This document shows positions 1 to 7,690 of a stretch of 64,000 bases of DNA, piece by piece. The notes under the pieces are model-generated. The model searched no databases, had not been told where the DNA came from, and was given only the letters and a program-made list of their open reading frames with translations. Source of the stretch: Lacrimispora sp. BS-2 (GTDB lineage Bacteria > Bacillota > Clostridia > Lachnospirales > Lachnospiraceae); NCBI RefSeq assembly GCF_040207125.1, contig NZ_CP157940.1:2232001-2296000 (forward strand). Reading direction: 5' to 3'. Each line of letters opens with the position of its first letter. Position 1 is the first letter of the stretch. The position numbers and the translations under genes were made by a program.

Positions 1-151
1 AGGCTATAATCTCTTTCTGATACTTTAAGAATACAACGCCGCCGGCCAGACACCCCAAAACCATCATTCCCAGAAATACGAAAAGAATGACTTTAATGGG
101 CCGAAAAAATATGGACCATGGAGTTTTGTGTTTCTTTTTATGTTTCGCCAT
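1..151 (-). CDS. Class A penicillin-binding protein, N-terminal fragment (runs off the window)
   Basis: Only the first 50 codons are inside the window. The peptide starts MAKHKKKHKTPW, a short basic cytoplasmic tail, followed by one hydrophobic segment at about residues 16-42 and then a lysine-rich stretch entering the extracytoplasmic domain. This is the usual start of a PBP1A-type transglycosylase/transpeptidase, which polymerises and cross-links peptidoglycan at the outer face of the membrane. The start codon is supported by an AAGGAGT ribosome binding site nine bases upstream. None of the catalytic domains is visible, so another single-pass envelope protein remains possible. Confidence 0.45.
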   Translation of the reverse strand, partial: MAKHKKKHKTPWSIFFRPIKVILFVFLGMMVLGCLAGGVVFLKYQKEIIA

Positions 152-271
152 ATCAATGTGACTCCTTTTCATCATTTTTGTGTACAATTGAATCAAGGGA
201 TATGACTGCATATCCGGTTGATTCACAAGCTGGAGGGCGAAAGATATCTATCTTTCAATCTCAGCATATGA

Positions 272-307
272 CAAAAACGGGAAGCCTCTTTATTAAGACT
301 TCCCGTT
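272..307 (-). terminator. Intrinsic terminator downstream of tRNA-Thr
   Basis: On the minus strand a perfect 9-bp stem (AACGGGAAG paired with CTTCCCGTT) with a 14-base loop is followed directly by a run of Ts. It lies 10 bases beyond the tRNA 3' end, so it should end the tRNA-Thr transcript. Confidence 0.8.
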
Positions 308-316
308 TGTTTTCAG

Positions 317-389
317 AGCTGATGACGGGACTCGGACCCGTGACCTCCTCACTACCAATGAGGTGCGCTACCACCTGTGCCACATCAGC
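317..389 (-). tRNA. tRNA-Thr (anticodon GGU)
   Basis: This 73-base cloverleaf has acceptor arm GCTGATG/CATCAGC, anticodon loop TTGGTAG giving anticodon GGT, and a T arm ACGGG-TCCGAGT-CCCGT. The D arm GCAC/GCGC has one A-C mismatch. CCA is not encoded in the DNA. It has its own promoter and terminator, so it is a single-gene transcription unit. Confidence 0.93.
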
Positions 390-420
390 ATCTTTTCTGG
401 TTCATCGCTGAACCTCGTAT

Positions 421-449
421 ATCATAGCATGGGAAAATCTGTTTGTCAA
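421..449 (-). promoter_or_regulatory. Sigma-A promoter of tRNA-Thr
   Basis: TTGACA (444-449) and TATGAT (421-426) on the minus strand are separated by exactly 17 bases. The -10 element lies about 30 bases before the tRNA 5' end. Confidence 0.8.
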
Positions 450-532
450 CGCTTTTTTTACTTTTTTACTTAAATACATAAAATAGCAAAAACTTCAGAT
501 TTTTACCAAAAAAACCATTCTTTAATCAGGGT

Positions 533-587
533 CCATGAACCCGGAAGAGAACAGAAAACCGGTCCCGTTTCCTGCTCTCTTTCATGG
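533..587. terminator. Long imperfect hairpin downstream of ldh, probable terminator
   Basis: CCATGAA pairs with TTCATGG, and an inner AGAGAGCAG pairs with CTGTTCTCT with one wobble, around a GC-rich centre. The T run sits directly after the hairpin on the plus strand. On the minus strand, the direction of ldh, a T run comes only about 18 bases later. It is the only candidate for ending ldh transcription, but its orientation is not ideal. Confidence 0.4.
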
Positions 588-592
588 TTTTT

Positions 593-1537
593 TTATAAAA
601 TACCTTCAAAGCTTTCCCTTAGGGTATCACATGAATTATGAAACTGTTTCATCTCTTCTTCCGTCAATGACAGGGAAATGATCCTCTGAATTCCGTTTTT
701 ATTGATAATACAGGGAACTCCCGCGTACACCTCCGACTGCCCGTATTCTCCCCGCAGCATAGCAGATACTGTAAAAACGCTGTTTTCATCTCCAAGGATG
801 GCCCTGGTGATTCTGGTGAGTGCCATGCCGATCCCATAGTAGGTGGCCTGCTTGGCCTCAATGATCTGGTAAGCCGCTCCCCGAACCTCGTCTTCGATCC
901 GTTTCAGTTCTTCCCTGCATGCCATGCCCTCCTCTTCGCAAAGGGACAGAATAGGCTTTGTGGCGATCATTGCCTGGCTCCAGGGCACAAACTCACTGTC
1001 CCCGTGTTCACCCATGACATAGGCATGGACATTTCTTGGATCCACCCGCAGGGATTCTCCTAACAGATACCGGAGCCTTGCCGTATCCAGAGCAGTGCCG
1101 CTTCCAAGCACCCGCTTGGGATTAAAGCCTGACAAAGAATAGGTGATTCTTGTCATAATATCCACAGGATTGGTAGCAACCAGGAAAATTCCGTTAAAGC
1201 CTGATTCCGTTACCGGCTCCACAATGGACTGGAATACGGACGCATTGCGCTTTAGCAGATCAAGCCTTGTTTCCCCGGGCTTCTGGGCTACTCCCGCACA
1301 GATCGCAACAATATCCGCATCCGAGCAATCCTTATATTCTCCTGCATAAATCTTCATATGGGCTGTGGAAAAAGCAAGTCCGTGGTTTAAATCCATTGCC
1401 TCGCCTTCTGCTCTTTTCCGGTTGATGTCAATCAAAACCAATTCATCACAAACGCCCTGGTTTAAAAGGGAATAGGCATAGCTCATTCCAACCATGCCTG
1501 TTCCCACTAATGCAATCTTTCTTTTATCTGTTCTCAT
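593..1537 (-). CDS. ldh: L-lactate dehydrogenase
   Basis: This cytoplasmic enzyme reduces pyruvate to L-lactate with NADH and recycles NAD+ during fermentation. The 314-residue length fits the family. The N-terminal Rossmann motif GTGMVG is at residues 12-17, with the NAD-selective aspartate at 37 (LIDI). The mobile loop carries Gln85 and catalytic Arg91 (QKPGETR); a glutamine here marks lactate rather than malate specificity. Asp151 and His178 (MGEHGDS) form the proton relay. The start has a GGAGAG ribosome binding site. It appears monocistronic, between the tRNA unit and the pilus cluster. Confidence 0.95.
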   Translation of the reverse strand: MRTDKRKIALVGTGMVGMSYAYSLLNQGVCDELVLIDINRKRAEGEAMDLNHGLAFSTAHMKIYAGEYKDCSDADIVAICAGVAQKPGETRLDLLKRNASVFQSIVEPVTESGFNGIFLVATNPVDIMTRITYSLSGFNPKRVLGSGTALDTARLRYLLGESLRVDPRNVHAYVMGEHGDSEFVPWSQAMIATKPILSLCEEEGMACREELKRIEDEVRGAAYQIIEAKQATYYGIGMALTRITRAILGDENSVFTVSAMLRGEYGQSEVYAGVPCIINKNGIQRIISLSLTEEEMKQFHNSCDTLRESFEGIL

Positions 1538-1602
1538 AATCCAGCCACTCTCCTCTCATTATTATGGATAGTGTATCAGCCTGGTACCCAAACTATGCGC
1601 TC

Positions 1603-2670
1603 TTACAGCGCCCTGTCGATTTTTTTTGCCATTAATTCGCTGTTGCTGCTGTAAATGACGGCGTTTTCCCTGGTAATTTTTCCTTCTTTATATAAATTCA
1701 AAAGACTGGTATCCATGGAAATCATTCCTTCTCCCTGACCGGTGGCGATCACAGAATCGATCTGATGGGTTTTGGCCTCGCGGATCATATTCCGTATGGC
1801 ATTGTTGAAAAACATAATTTCAAACGCCGGATAAACACTGCCATCCACAGCAGGGATCAGCTGCTGGGAGACCACGGCCTGAACCACCATGGAAAGCTGC
1901 ATCCGGATCTGCTGCTGCTGGTTTGACGGAAAATTATCAATGATGCGGTCAATGGTATTGGCTGCCCCCACCGTATGCAGGGTTGAAATCACCAAATGAC
2001 CGGTTTCCGCAGCCGTCATGGCAATGCGTATGGTCTCGTAATCCCTCATTTCTCCCAAAAGGATCACGTCCGGAGCCTGGCGCAAAGCCGCCCGGAGGCC
2101 GGTCACATAGCTGTCCGTGTCCGTGGTGACCTCTCTCTGGGTCACCACGCTCTTTTTATGGCGGTGAAGGTATTCAAGAGGGTCTTCCAAGGTGATTACA
2201 TGAGCGTTGCGGGTATTATTAATCTTGTCAATGATGCAGGCCAGGGTGGTCGTCTTGCCGCTTCCGGCCGGTCCTGTGACCAGGACAAATCCCTTTGTCA
2301 TCCTGGCAATATCCATGACAGACTCAGGAATATTAAGCGTCCTGTAATCAGGCAGTTCAAAGGTTACCACCCTGATCACCGCTGCAAGGGAACCTCTCTG
2401 GCGGAACACGCTGGAACGGAACCTGGAAACCCCGGGAAGAGCAAAGGAAAAATCATCATCCCCATGCTCCCGGACCTTTTCCATGGCCCTGTTTCCTGCC
2501 AGCTCATATAGCTCTGTGATCAGTATCTCCATTTGAGCCGGAGATAGCTTTTCTTCATTCTGATTTATGATCCTGCTTCCTATTTTATATGAAAACGGCA
2601 TGCCTGGCACCAGAAAAATATCTGATGCATTCTGTGCCACAGCAGCACTTAACAATTCAATTGCCTTCAT
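1603..2670 (-). CDS. pilT: Type IV pilus retraction ATPase PilT
   Basis: This cytoplasmic hexameric ATPase of the secretion superfamily powers pilus depolymerisation. Its 355 residues show Walker A GPAGSGKT (133-140), the Asp box ITLEDP (about 159-164), Walker B LLGEMRD (about 204-210), the His box HLVISTLHT (about 225-233) and the PilT-typical C-terminal motif AIRNMIRE (291-298). That last motif separates PilT from the extension ATPase PilB. The start overlaps the preceding stop as ATGA and has a GGAGACTGG ribosome binding site. It is the last gene of the pilus cluster. No PilB is encoded nearby. Confidence 0.93.
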   Translation of the reverse strand: MKAIELLSAAVAQNASDIFLVPGMPFSYKIGSRIINQNEEKLSPAQMEILITELYELAGNRAMEKVREHGDDDFSFALPGVSRFRSSVFRQRGSLAAVIRVVTFELPDYRTLNIPESVMDIARMTKGFVLVTGPAGSGKTTTLACIIDKINNTRNAHVITLEDPLEYLHRHKKSVVTQREVTTDTDSYVTGLRAALRQAPDVILLGEMRDYETIRIAMTAAETGHLVISTLHTVGAANTIDRIIDNFPSNQQQQIRMQLSMVVQAVVSQQLIPAVDGSVYPAFEIMFFNNAIRNMIREAKTHQIDSVIATGQGEGMISMDTSLLNLYKEGKITRENAVIYSSNSELMAKKIDRAL

Positions 2671-3161
2671 CTTCCAGTCTCCTGATTCTTAAGTCTCCCG
2701 CCTGTCCACACCGGCATGGAATGATCAATTTCGTAATCCTCCGTCTGAATTACTTTCCACTTTGATATCCGGATATCTTCCTGCCCCTCCGGATCCAAGA
2801 CCAGCTCTATGGAAAGAGCCTGGGACCGTTCCATGGGGATATTTACCGTTATGGTTCCCTTATCCGGTTCATAGGCATCTGAAAGCTCCCGGACCAGGAA
2901 CTCCTTACGCTCCTGGGGATCCAGGCTCTTTTCCCGGATTTCTGCCGTCTTTTTTAAAACCATCTGGTAAAAAGCCTCGCCCTCTCCATCTGCCCGGTAG
3001 TACTCTGTCACCGCAAAAGCATTGCGCTTTGCCAGATTCCACTCACTTTTGGCAGTGCTGAGGGAAAGCATCCCAAAGGTTATCAGGCACATGACAATGA
3101 AAATGAGAATAAGGGAAGGACTGCCTATATTGGCCTTATAGGCCTTCTCCTGCTTTGCCAT
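2667..3161 (-). CDS. Pilus-cluster single-pass membrane protein of unknown function
   Basis: I do not recognise a named family. The 164-residue protein has a short basic N terminus (MAKQEKAYKANIG), one hydrophobic segment at about residues 16-36, then a charged, helix-rich extracytoplasmic part. The Gly-Ser before the hydrophobic stretch recalls a minor-pilin leader, but the glutamate at position +5 is missing, as in PilX/GspK-type minor pilins. I chose the start at 3161 because GGAGGT sits six bases before it and it lies 13 bases beyond the previous stop. An upstream in-frame start at 3191 would overlap the preceding gene and has no such site. Its place between a prepilin-like gene and pilT suggests a minor pilin or assembly factor. 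Confidence 0.6.
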   Translation of the reverse strand: MAKQEKAYKANIGSPSLILIFIVMCLITFGMLSLSTAKSEWNLAKRNAFAVTEYYRADGEGEAFYQMVLKKTAEIREKSLDPQERKEFLVRELSDAYEPDKGTITVNIPMERSQALSIELVLDPEGQEDIRISKWKVIQTEDYEIDHSMPVWTGGRLKNQETGR

Positions 3162-3174
3162 GGTTCCACCTCCA

Positions 3175-3588
3175 TCAATGCCTGGTCTCATGTCTGTTCA
3201 CCGTAAGGGAATAGACACTTTTCCCGTTTCTGCTTACAGTCACTTCCGCCCGTCCGGGTCCGGTCATTTCTGCCCTTACACCAAAAACAGCCTTTTCTTC
3301 TTCACAGGGATCACCGGCCTTGTCAAATCCCATTGCATAGCTTTCAGAGCCGTCCTCCGCCTCATAAGCCTGAAACCTTTTTTCAAGTCCCTCCGGGCCA
3401 TTATCCTTCCAGACCTCCGCTACGCTTTGGGCGATCAGCACGCCCTGGTTTAAATCCGCCGCCTCCCTGCTCATGAAATCTGCTTTTACAAATGTTTTTA
3501 TGCAGATTCCCGCGCAAAGGATAAAGAAAAAAACAACGGCAATCATCTCCATCATAAATACGCCTGAGGGGTGTTTTCTATGCATCAT
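3175..3588 (-). CDS. Prepilin-like protein (minor pilin candidate)
   Basis: The 137-residue product begins MMHRKHPSG, followed by VFMME and a hydrophobic helix to about residue 34. This matches a class III prepilin signal: basic leader, Gly at -1, Glu at +5, hydrophobic alpha-1 helix. A PilD-type peptidase would cut after Gly9. The remaining roughly 100 residues are polar with a beta-like pattern and only one cysteine (in a CEEEK stretch), so there is no pilin disulfide loop. It overlaps the upstream gene by 11 bases. The protein family is not recognised by name. Confidence 0.65.
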   Translation of the reverse strand: MMHRKHPSGVFMMEMIAVVFFFILCAGICIKTFVKADFMSREAADLNQGVLIAQSVAEVWKDNGPEGLEKRFQAYEAEDGSESYAMGFDKAGDPCEEEKAVFGVRAEMTGPGRAEVTVSRNGKSVYSLTVNRHETRH

Positions 3589-4063
3589 CCATCCCTCCGC
3601 TTCTTAGGGAAAGCCAGAGACTGCCTCCGCCTTCCGTTTTTATATGCAAAAGCCTGCCATCCATTTCCAGTGTAACGGGACTGCATTCCAGAATTTCATT
3701 TCCGTCTCCTACCCCCAGGCCGCTTTCTTCATCAGTAAATAATTCCCACAGCCTGCCATCCTGATAATAAATGAGAGTAACATAAACCGAATCCTGTATC
3801 TCCTGTTCCAGCTTAAGGACAGGGAGCCCATTCATCTCTGTCAGGGAAACCATGCCGGCTTCATCACCCTGCCTCACCTTATTGGCTATATAGCTTAAGG
3901 CCACATCCTTTTGGTAGGTATCCTCTGCCCTGGCATTGATATTCTCATAGACTTTGCCTCCAATAAGCACCGAGAATAAAGCGCAGAGCACAAATACAAG
4001 AAACAGCAGTATAGTAAACAGAGCATTAGCCATCTGGCCTCTTTGGTTTTCTTTTCCGCTCAA
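3578..4063 (-). CDS. DUF4860-type membrane protein of the pilus cluster
   Basis: A 161-residue protein with a polar N terminus (MSGKENQRGQMAN), one transmembrane helix at about residues 14-36 and a soluble C-terminal domain. Layout and neighbours fit the DUF4860 proteins found in clostridial pilus loci; that assignment is from memory of the family and is tentative. It uses a TTG start with GGAGGTGGG upstream. The function is unknown; a minor pilin or alignment subunit is plausible. Confidence 0.6.
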   Translation of the reverse strand: MSGKENQRGQMANALFTILLFLVFVLCALFSVLIGGKVYENINARAEDTYQKDVALSYIANKVRQGDEAGMVSLTEMNGLPVLKLEQEIQDSVYVTLIYYQDGRLWELFTDEESGLGVGDGNEILECSPVTLEMDGRLLHIKTEGGGSLWLSLRSGGMDDA

Positions 4064-4078
4064 ATGCCCACCTCCTGG

Positions 4079-4402
4079 TTATTGTTCATGGGGATTGACT
4101 GTAATATCCGGCATAAAATTGGAAGCAAAGCCGCTGTAAAACACAGCGTACCGGTTTCTGTCAATCTGTATTCCATAATTTTCTTCCAGATATTCCACGT
4201 TTGGCGGATATCTTCCCTCAATGGCATAGCACTGCACCGAAGCCCTGCGTATGGCATCCCGAAGAGTCTCTGCTCCCTTTGCATCGGTTTTCTTTGAAAA
4301 AACCAGCATGACCGACACAAAAAGAGCCACCCCGCATGCAAAGCCTGTCAGTGAGATCAGTTGACCAAGAGCCTCTTTAGAGGATTGTCCCCACTTTTTC
4401 AT
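4079..4402 (-). CDS. Small single-pass membrane protein of the pilus cluster
   Basis: This 107-residue protein has one hydrophobic segment at about residues 14-35 and a short extracytoplasmic tail with a pilin-like stretch (YAIEGRYPPNVEYLEENYG). Similar tyrosine/proline-rich segments occur in the C-terminal parts of small pseudopilins. No canonical prepilin cleavage motif precedes the helix. It lies 11 bases after pilC and 15 bases before the next gene, so the genes are probably co-transcribed. An ATG preceded by GGGGGAG was chosen over the TTG three bases upstream. Confidence 0.6.
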   Translation of the reverse strand: MKKWGQSSKEALGQLISLTGFACGVALFVSVMLVFSKKTDAKGAETLRDAIRRASVQCYAIEGRYPPNVEYLEENYGIQIDRNRYAVFYSGFASNFMPDITVNPHEQ

Positions 4403-4413
4403 CAAAACTCCCC

Positions 4414-5466
4414 CTATCCGATGGCAGACAAGACACTGACCAGAGGAAGCATGACAGATAAAAGCACCAGTCCCACTGCAACGGCAAGCACAGCCACCAC
4501 AGTAGGTTCAAACCGGCTGACCATGTGTTCCATGACCGTATCCGCCTCATCTTCATAGCTCCTGGAGATTTCCTCCATGACCCGGTCCAGCCGCCCGCTT
4601 CTGGTGCCTACCTTTATCATCTGCGCATAGAAACCTTTAAACAGCCCGGTATTCTTCATAGCGGTATAATAGTCTGTTCCAGCCTCAAGCTCTTTTGCAC
4701 ACTGTCTGATCTTTTCTTCCACTGCCTGATTTTCAACCAGCTGCCCTGCAAGCTCCATACCCTTTTCCAGTTCCAGTCCGCTGTGAAGGGTCAGTGCCAG
4801 GACCGCGGTAAAGCGCCGGTTGGATATTGCAAGAGCCATGGGGCTTCTTCTTTTCAGCCACTGGATCAGCCGTTTTGCAATCAGGAGCTTTTTCCCCTTC
4901 CTGCCAAGAAGCCACACCAGGGCAGCCGCAAGGGCCAGAATAACCGACAGAGCCAGAGAAACCCCGCAAAATACACCTCCAAGCCTTGTTGCAGCAAGAG
5001 AAACCGGCGACATCTCTGCCCCCAGCTGTTGGTATACATTTTCAAATATGGGCATAACCCTGGTAAATAAAACCAGAAGAACCACCAGAAGCATGAAAAT
5101 CATGATAATGGGATATGTAACAGCATTCCTTATACTTTTCATAAGAATATGCTCTTTTTCATAATAACCGGCTAATGATTCCATGATCTGATCCAGGGTT
5201 CCTGTCTCCTCCCCCAGCTTTGCCATATGGATCACATAGGCTGGAAAAACACCTGTATTTTCAAGTACTTTTGAGAAAGGAACACCAAGCTCAGCCTCTT
5301 CTGCCATCTGCATAAGAATTTGTTTCTCTTCCTCCCATATGGAATCCTCCGCCATAACAGACAATCCCTCATCAAGAGGGATTGCCGCATGGAGAAGAAT
5401 TGATATCTGAAGGCAGAAAGCGGAAAGTTCCCTTGCGGAATATCTCTTTTTCGCTTTCGTTTTCAT
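4414..5466 (-). CDS. pilC: Type II secretion/type IV pilus inner-membrane platform protein PilC (GspF family)
   Basis: This is a polytopic platform protein that couples the cytoplasmic ATPase to pilin assembly. About 350 residues contain two copies of the GspF domain (about 20-140 and 215-340), with hydrophobic segments near 115-135, 165-190 and 325-345. The start at 5466 has GGAG at good spacing; an ATG nine bases further upstream overlaps that site and was rejected. It is the first dedicated pilus gene, 29 bases after the transglutaminase-like gene. Confidence 0.88.
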   Translation of the reverse strand: MKTKAKKRYSARELSAFCLQISILLHAAIPLDEGLSVMAEDSIWEEEKQILMQMAEEAELGVPFSKVLENTGVFPAYVIHMAKLGEETGTLDQIMESLAGYYEKEHILMKSIRNAVTYPIIMIFMLLVVLLVLFTRVMPIFENVYQQLGAEMSPVSLAATRLGGVFCGVSLALSVILALAAALVWLLGRKGKKLLIAKRLIQWLKRRSPMALAISNRRFTAVLALTLHSGLELEKGMELAGQLVENQAVEEKIRQCAKELEAGTDYYTAMKNTGLFKGFYAQMIKVGTRSGRLDRVMEEISRSYEDEADTVMEHMVSRFEPTVVAVLAVAVGLVLLSVMLPLVSVLSAIG

Positions 5467-5495
5467 CTGCCGCATCTCCTTTGAAATGAAGTTCT

Positions 5496-6479
5496 TTAGT
5501 ATGTATATTTCGCTTTATAATTGGAACTGTTTGTGATGTATGATTGTATGGACGGGTCGCTGCCTCCTGAGGATGCAAAGGTCGGGTCCATAAGCTTCCA
5601 GTCGTATCCGTCAAAATAGATGATATTATCCACCCAGCCCTGGCCGTCAATATAAACATTGACCCATGCATGATAAAGGCTTCCTGTATATCCCACCACA
5701 AGCTTTGTGGGGATATCCTGGGACCGCAGCATGGCAGTCATAACTGCCGCGTAGTCAAAGCAGATTCCCGTTTTCTTAGACAGCACCTGATCTACATTGG
5801 GCAGATAGCCGGACTGAACGGAATTTGCCAATGCTGTATCATAAGTAAAATTGTTTACCACATAATTATAAACATTGGTCACGACACCAATATCATCAGA
5901 CGCAGAAGCCGCAAGTTCCTCACCCTTTTTCACTACCGCACTTCCAGCGGAAAAATTTACGTACTGATTGGGGTAAAGGAAGGGATCAAACTGATCCGCA
6001 AGTGTTACATTGATATCACTGCTGGATTTTATGGCGTACTGGGTGCCCTGTACCTGTTCTAAGACCCGGACCGTGTATTTTCCGTTTCCTTCCGTAAGAG
6101 GAAATACCTCATAGGCAGATCTGGCATTCAGATCATAGGAATAGGTCTCTCCTCCGCTTTTTATTACCTGTACTTTTATCTTGGAAGAATTTCCGCTATA
6201 CTGGACCATTACATAGCCATGACTGGCATTGGAAGCGTCTATCAGTGCAGAACCGTTTCCATATGTGACCGTTCCCGAAGCCTGAGGAGTTTTTACACTG
6301 CTCCCGGAAGGCTTTGAATAAAGAGGTACTGCTTCATCCTCAATGGTCACTACGGTCTTCCACTCAATACTTCCTTTTGTGCTGTCCGCCACAGCAATAT
6401 TACTGCCTGATATGAAGCCGCTGAAAGAAAACAGTATCACTGCGCAAGCAGCCGCCATAGCCGTACCATTCTTTTTCAT
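5496..6479 (-). CDS. Secreted transglutaminase-like domain protein
   Basis: The 327-residue protein has an N-terminal signal peptide or anchor (about residues 5-32), a beta-rich middle part and a transglutaminase-like domain at about 205-320. The likely catalytic triad is visible: Cys in KTGICFDYAAV, His in LYHAWVNVYID and Asp in WKLMDPTF. Such domains act as proteases, crosslinkers or peptidoglycan-modifying enzymes outside the cell; the substrate cannot be told. The start at 6479 was chosen because GGAG lies eight bases upstream; GTG and ATG codons nine and six bases earlier are too close to it. It sits between rlmB and the pilus genes. Confidence 0.85.
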   Translation of the reverse strand: MKKNGTAMAAACAVILFSFSGFISGSNIAVADSTKGSIEWKTVVTIEDEAVPLYSKPSGSSVKTPQASGTVTYGNGSALIDASNASHGYVMVQYSGNSSKIKVQVIKSGGETYSYDLNARSAYEVFPLTEGNGKYTVRVLEQVQGTQYAIKSSSDINVTLADQFDPFLYPNQYVNFSAGSAVVKKGEELAASASDDIGVVTNVYNYVVNNFTYDTALANSVQSGYLPNVDQVLSKKTGICFDYAAVMTAMLRSQDIPTKLVVGYTGSLYHAWVNVYIDGQGWVDNIIYFDGYDWKLMDPTFASSGGSDPSIQSYITNSSNYKAKYTY

Positions 6480-6497
6480 ATTCATCACTCCTCATTA

Positions 6498-7235
6498 TTA
6501 TCCCAAACGTTGTCTTACTATCTCATAAGCCATCACTCCTGCTGCCACAGAAGCATTCAGGGAATCAATATCCCCCTTCATGGGTATGGAAGCCACCATA
6601 TCACAGGTTTCCTTAACCAGCTTTCCCACGCCGCTTCCCTCGCTGCCGATCACAAGGCCGATGGGTCCCTTTAAATCAAGGCGGTACATCACTTCTCCGT
6701 CCATATCTGCGCAGACAAACCACATTCCCTTTTTCTTTAATTCTTCCATGGTCGCTGTGAGATTGGTCACCTTAGCCACAGGCGTATAATTAAGCGCCCC
6801 TGCCGAGGTCTTTGCGACCGTTGCCGTAAGTCCCACGGCCCGGCGCTTGGGGATTATGACTCCATGGGCTCCTGCCAGATTGGCCGTACGGATGATTGCC
6901 CCCAGATTGTGAGGGTCTTCGATCCCGTCTAACAGGAAGAGGAAAGGAGGTTCCCCCTTTTCTTCCGCTGCCTTTAACAGGTCTTCCACCTCTGCATATT
7001 CATAGGCCGCAGCATGGGCAATGACGCCCTGATGATGTCCTTCCTCGGACATCTGGTCCAAGCGCTCTCTCTCCACAAAATTAATGATGGTATCTTTCTT
7101 TTTTGCTTCCCTGACAATGGACTGGATAGGGCCATCCTGGACTCCCTTTTGTACATACAGCTTATCAATGGTCTTTCCGGAACGGAATGCTTCCAATACC
7201 GCATTCCTTCCTTCTATGGTAAATTCCTCTATCAT
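6498..7235 (-). CDS. rlmB: 23S rRNA (guanosine-2'-O)-methyltransferase RlmB (SpoU family)
   Basis: This cytoplasmic SPOUT methyltransferase transfers a methyl group from S-adenosylmethionine to the 2'-OH of a guanosine in 23S rRNA (G2251 in E. coli numbering). The 245-residue protein has an N-terminal L30e-like substrate-binding domain (about 1-75) and a SpoU domain with GIEDPHNLGAIIRT (motif 1), VIGSEGSGV (motif 2) and SLNASVAAGVMAYE (motif 3). Its start overlaps the mrnC stop by four bases, which indicates translational coupling. Confidence 0.93.
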   Translation of the reverse strand: MIEEFTIEGRNAVLEAFRSGKTIDKLYVQKGVQDGPIQSIVREAKKKDTIINFVERERLDQMSEEGHHQGVIAHAAAYEYAEVEDLLKAAEEKGEPPFLFLLDGIEDPHNLGAIIRTANLAGAHGVIIPKRRAVGLTATVAKTSAGALNYTPVAKVTNLTATMEELKKKGMWFVCADMDGEVMYRLDLKGPIGLVIGSEGSGVGKLVKETCDMVASIPMKGDIDSLNASVAAGVMAYEIVRQRLG

Positions 7236-7690
7236 TCCAGTTCTCCTATTCGTTCAAGTCCTCTGCCTACCAGGGTGATCAGACGTTCTAAATTGCCGGT
7301 TAAATAAAGATAGCCGCATAAAGCTTCAAATCCGGTTGCAGTTCTGTAATCAGCAACCGTTGCGTGTTTTGCGGTTGTCACAGCCTTGGCATTGCGGCCC
7401 CGCTTATATGCTGCCACCTCTTCCGGAGTTAAATCCTCCTCTTCAAGAAGCCGGCGGATGATCTCAGCCTGGGCTCCTGCATTCACCAGCGCAGCACTCT
7501 TCTTATGCATATTATGCACTTGGGTGCTTCCATGGTTCATCACCTTCGTCCGCACGATCAATTCATAAACCCCATCTCCGATATACGCAAGCGCCAGCGG
7601 GGAATAGGTTTTTACATCAATTTCTTTTAACTTTAATGTTTCCTTAAAAAATTCAGAAAACGCTGCCACTGATGTTATACTCTCTTCCAT
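7232..7690 (-). CDS. mrnC: Mini-ribonuclease III
   Basis: The 152-residue protein is an RNase III catalytic domain without the double-stranded RNA-binding domain, the hallmark of Mini-III, which matures 23S rRNA ends in Firmicutes. The conserved region SPLALAYIGDGVYELIVR contains the acidic residues of the RNase III signature. Mini-III commonly lies between cysS and rlmB, as here. It overlaps cysS by 16 bases and rlmB by four bases. Confidence 0.92.
   Translation of the reverse strand: MEESITSVAAFSEFFKETLKLKEIDVKTYSPLALAYIGDGVYELIVRTKVMNHGSTQVHNMHKKSAALVNAGAQAEIIRRLLEEEDLTPEEVAAYKRGRNAKAVTTAKHATVADYRTATGFEALCGYLYLTGNLERLITLVGRGLERIGELE

Noticed and set aside
118-411. Plus-strand open frame of 97 codons
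   Set aside because: It is antisense to the penicillin-binding protein start and to tRNA-Thr, with no ribosome binding site.
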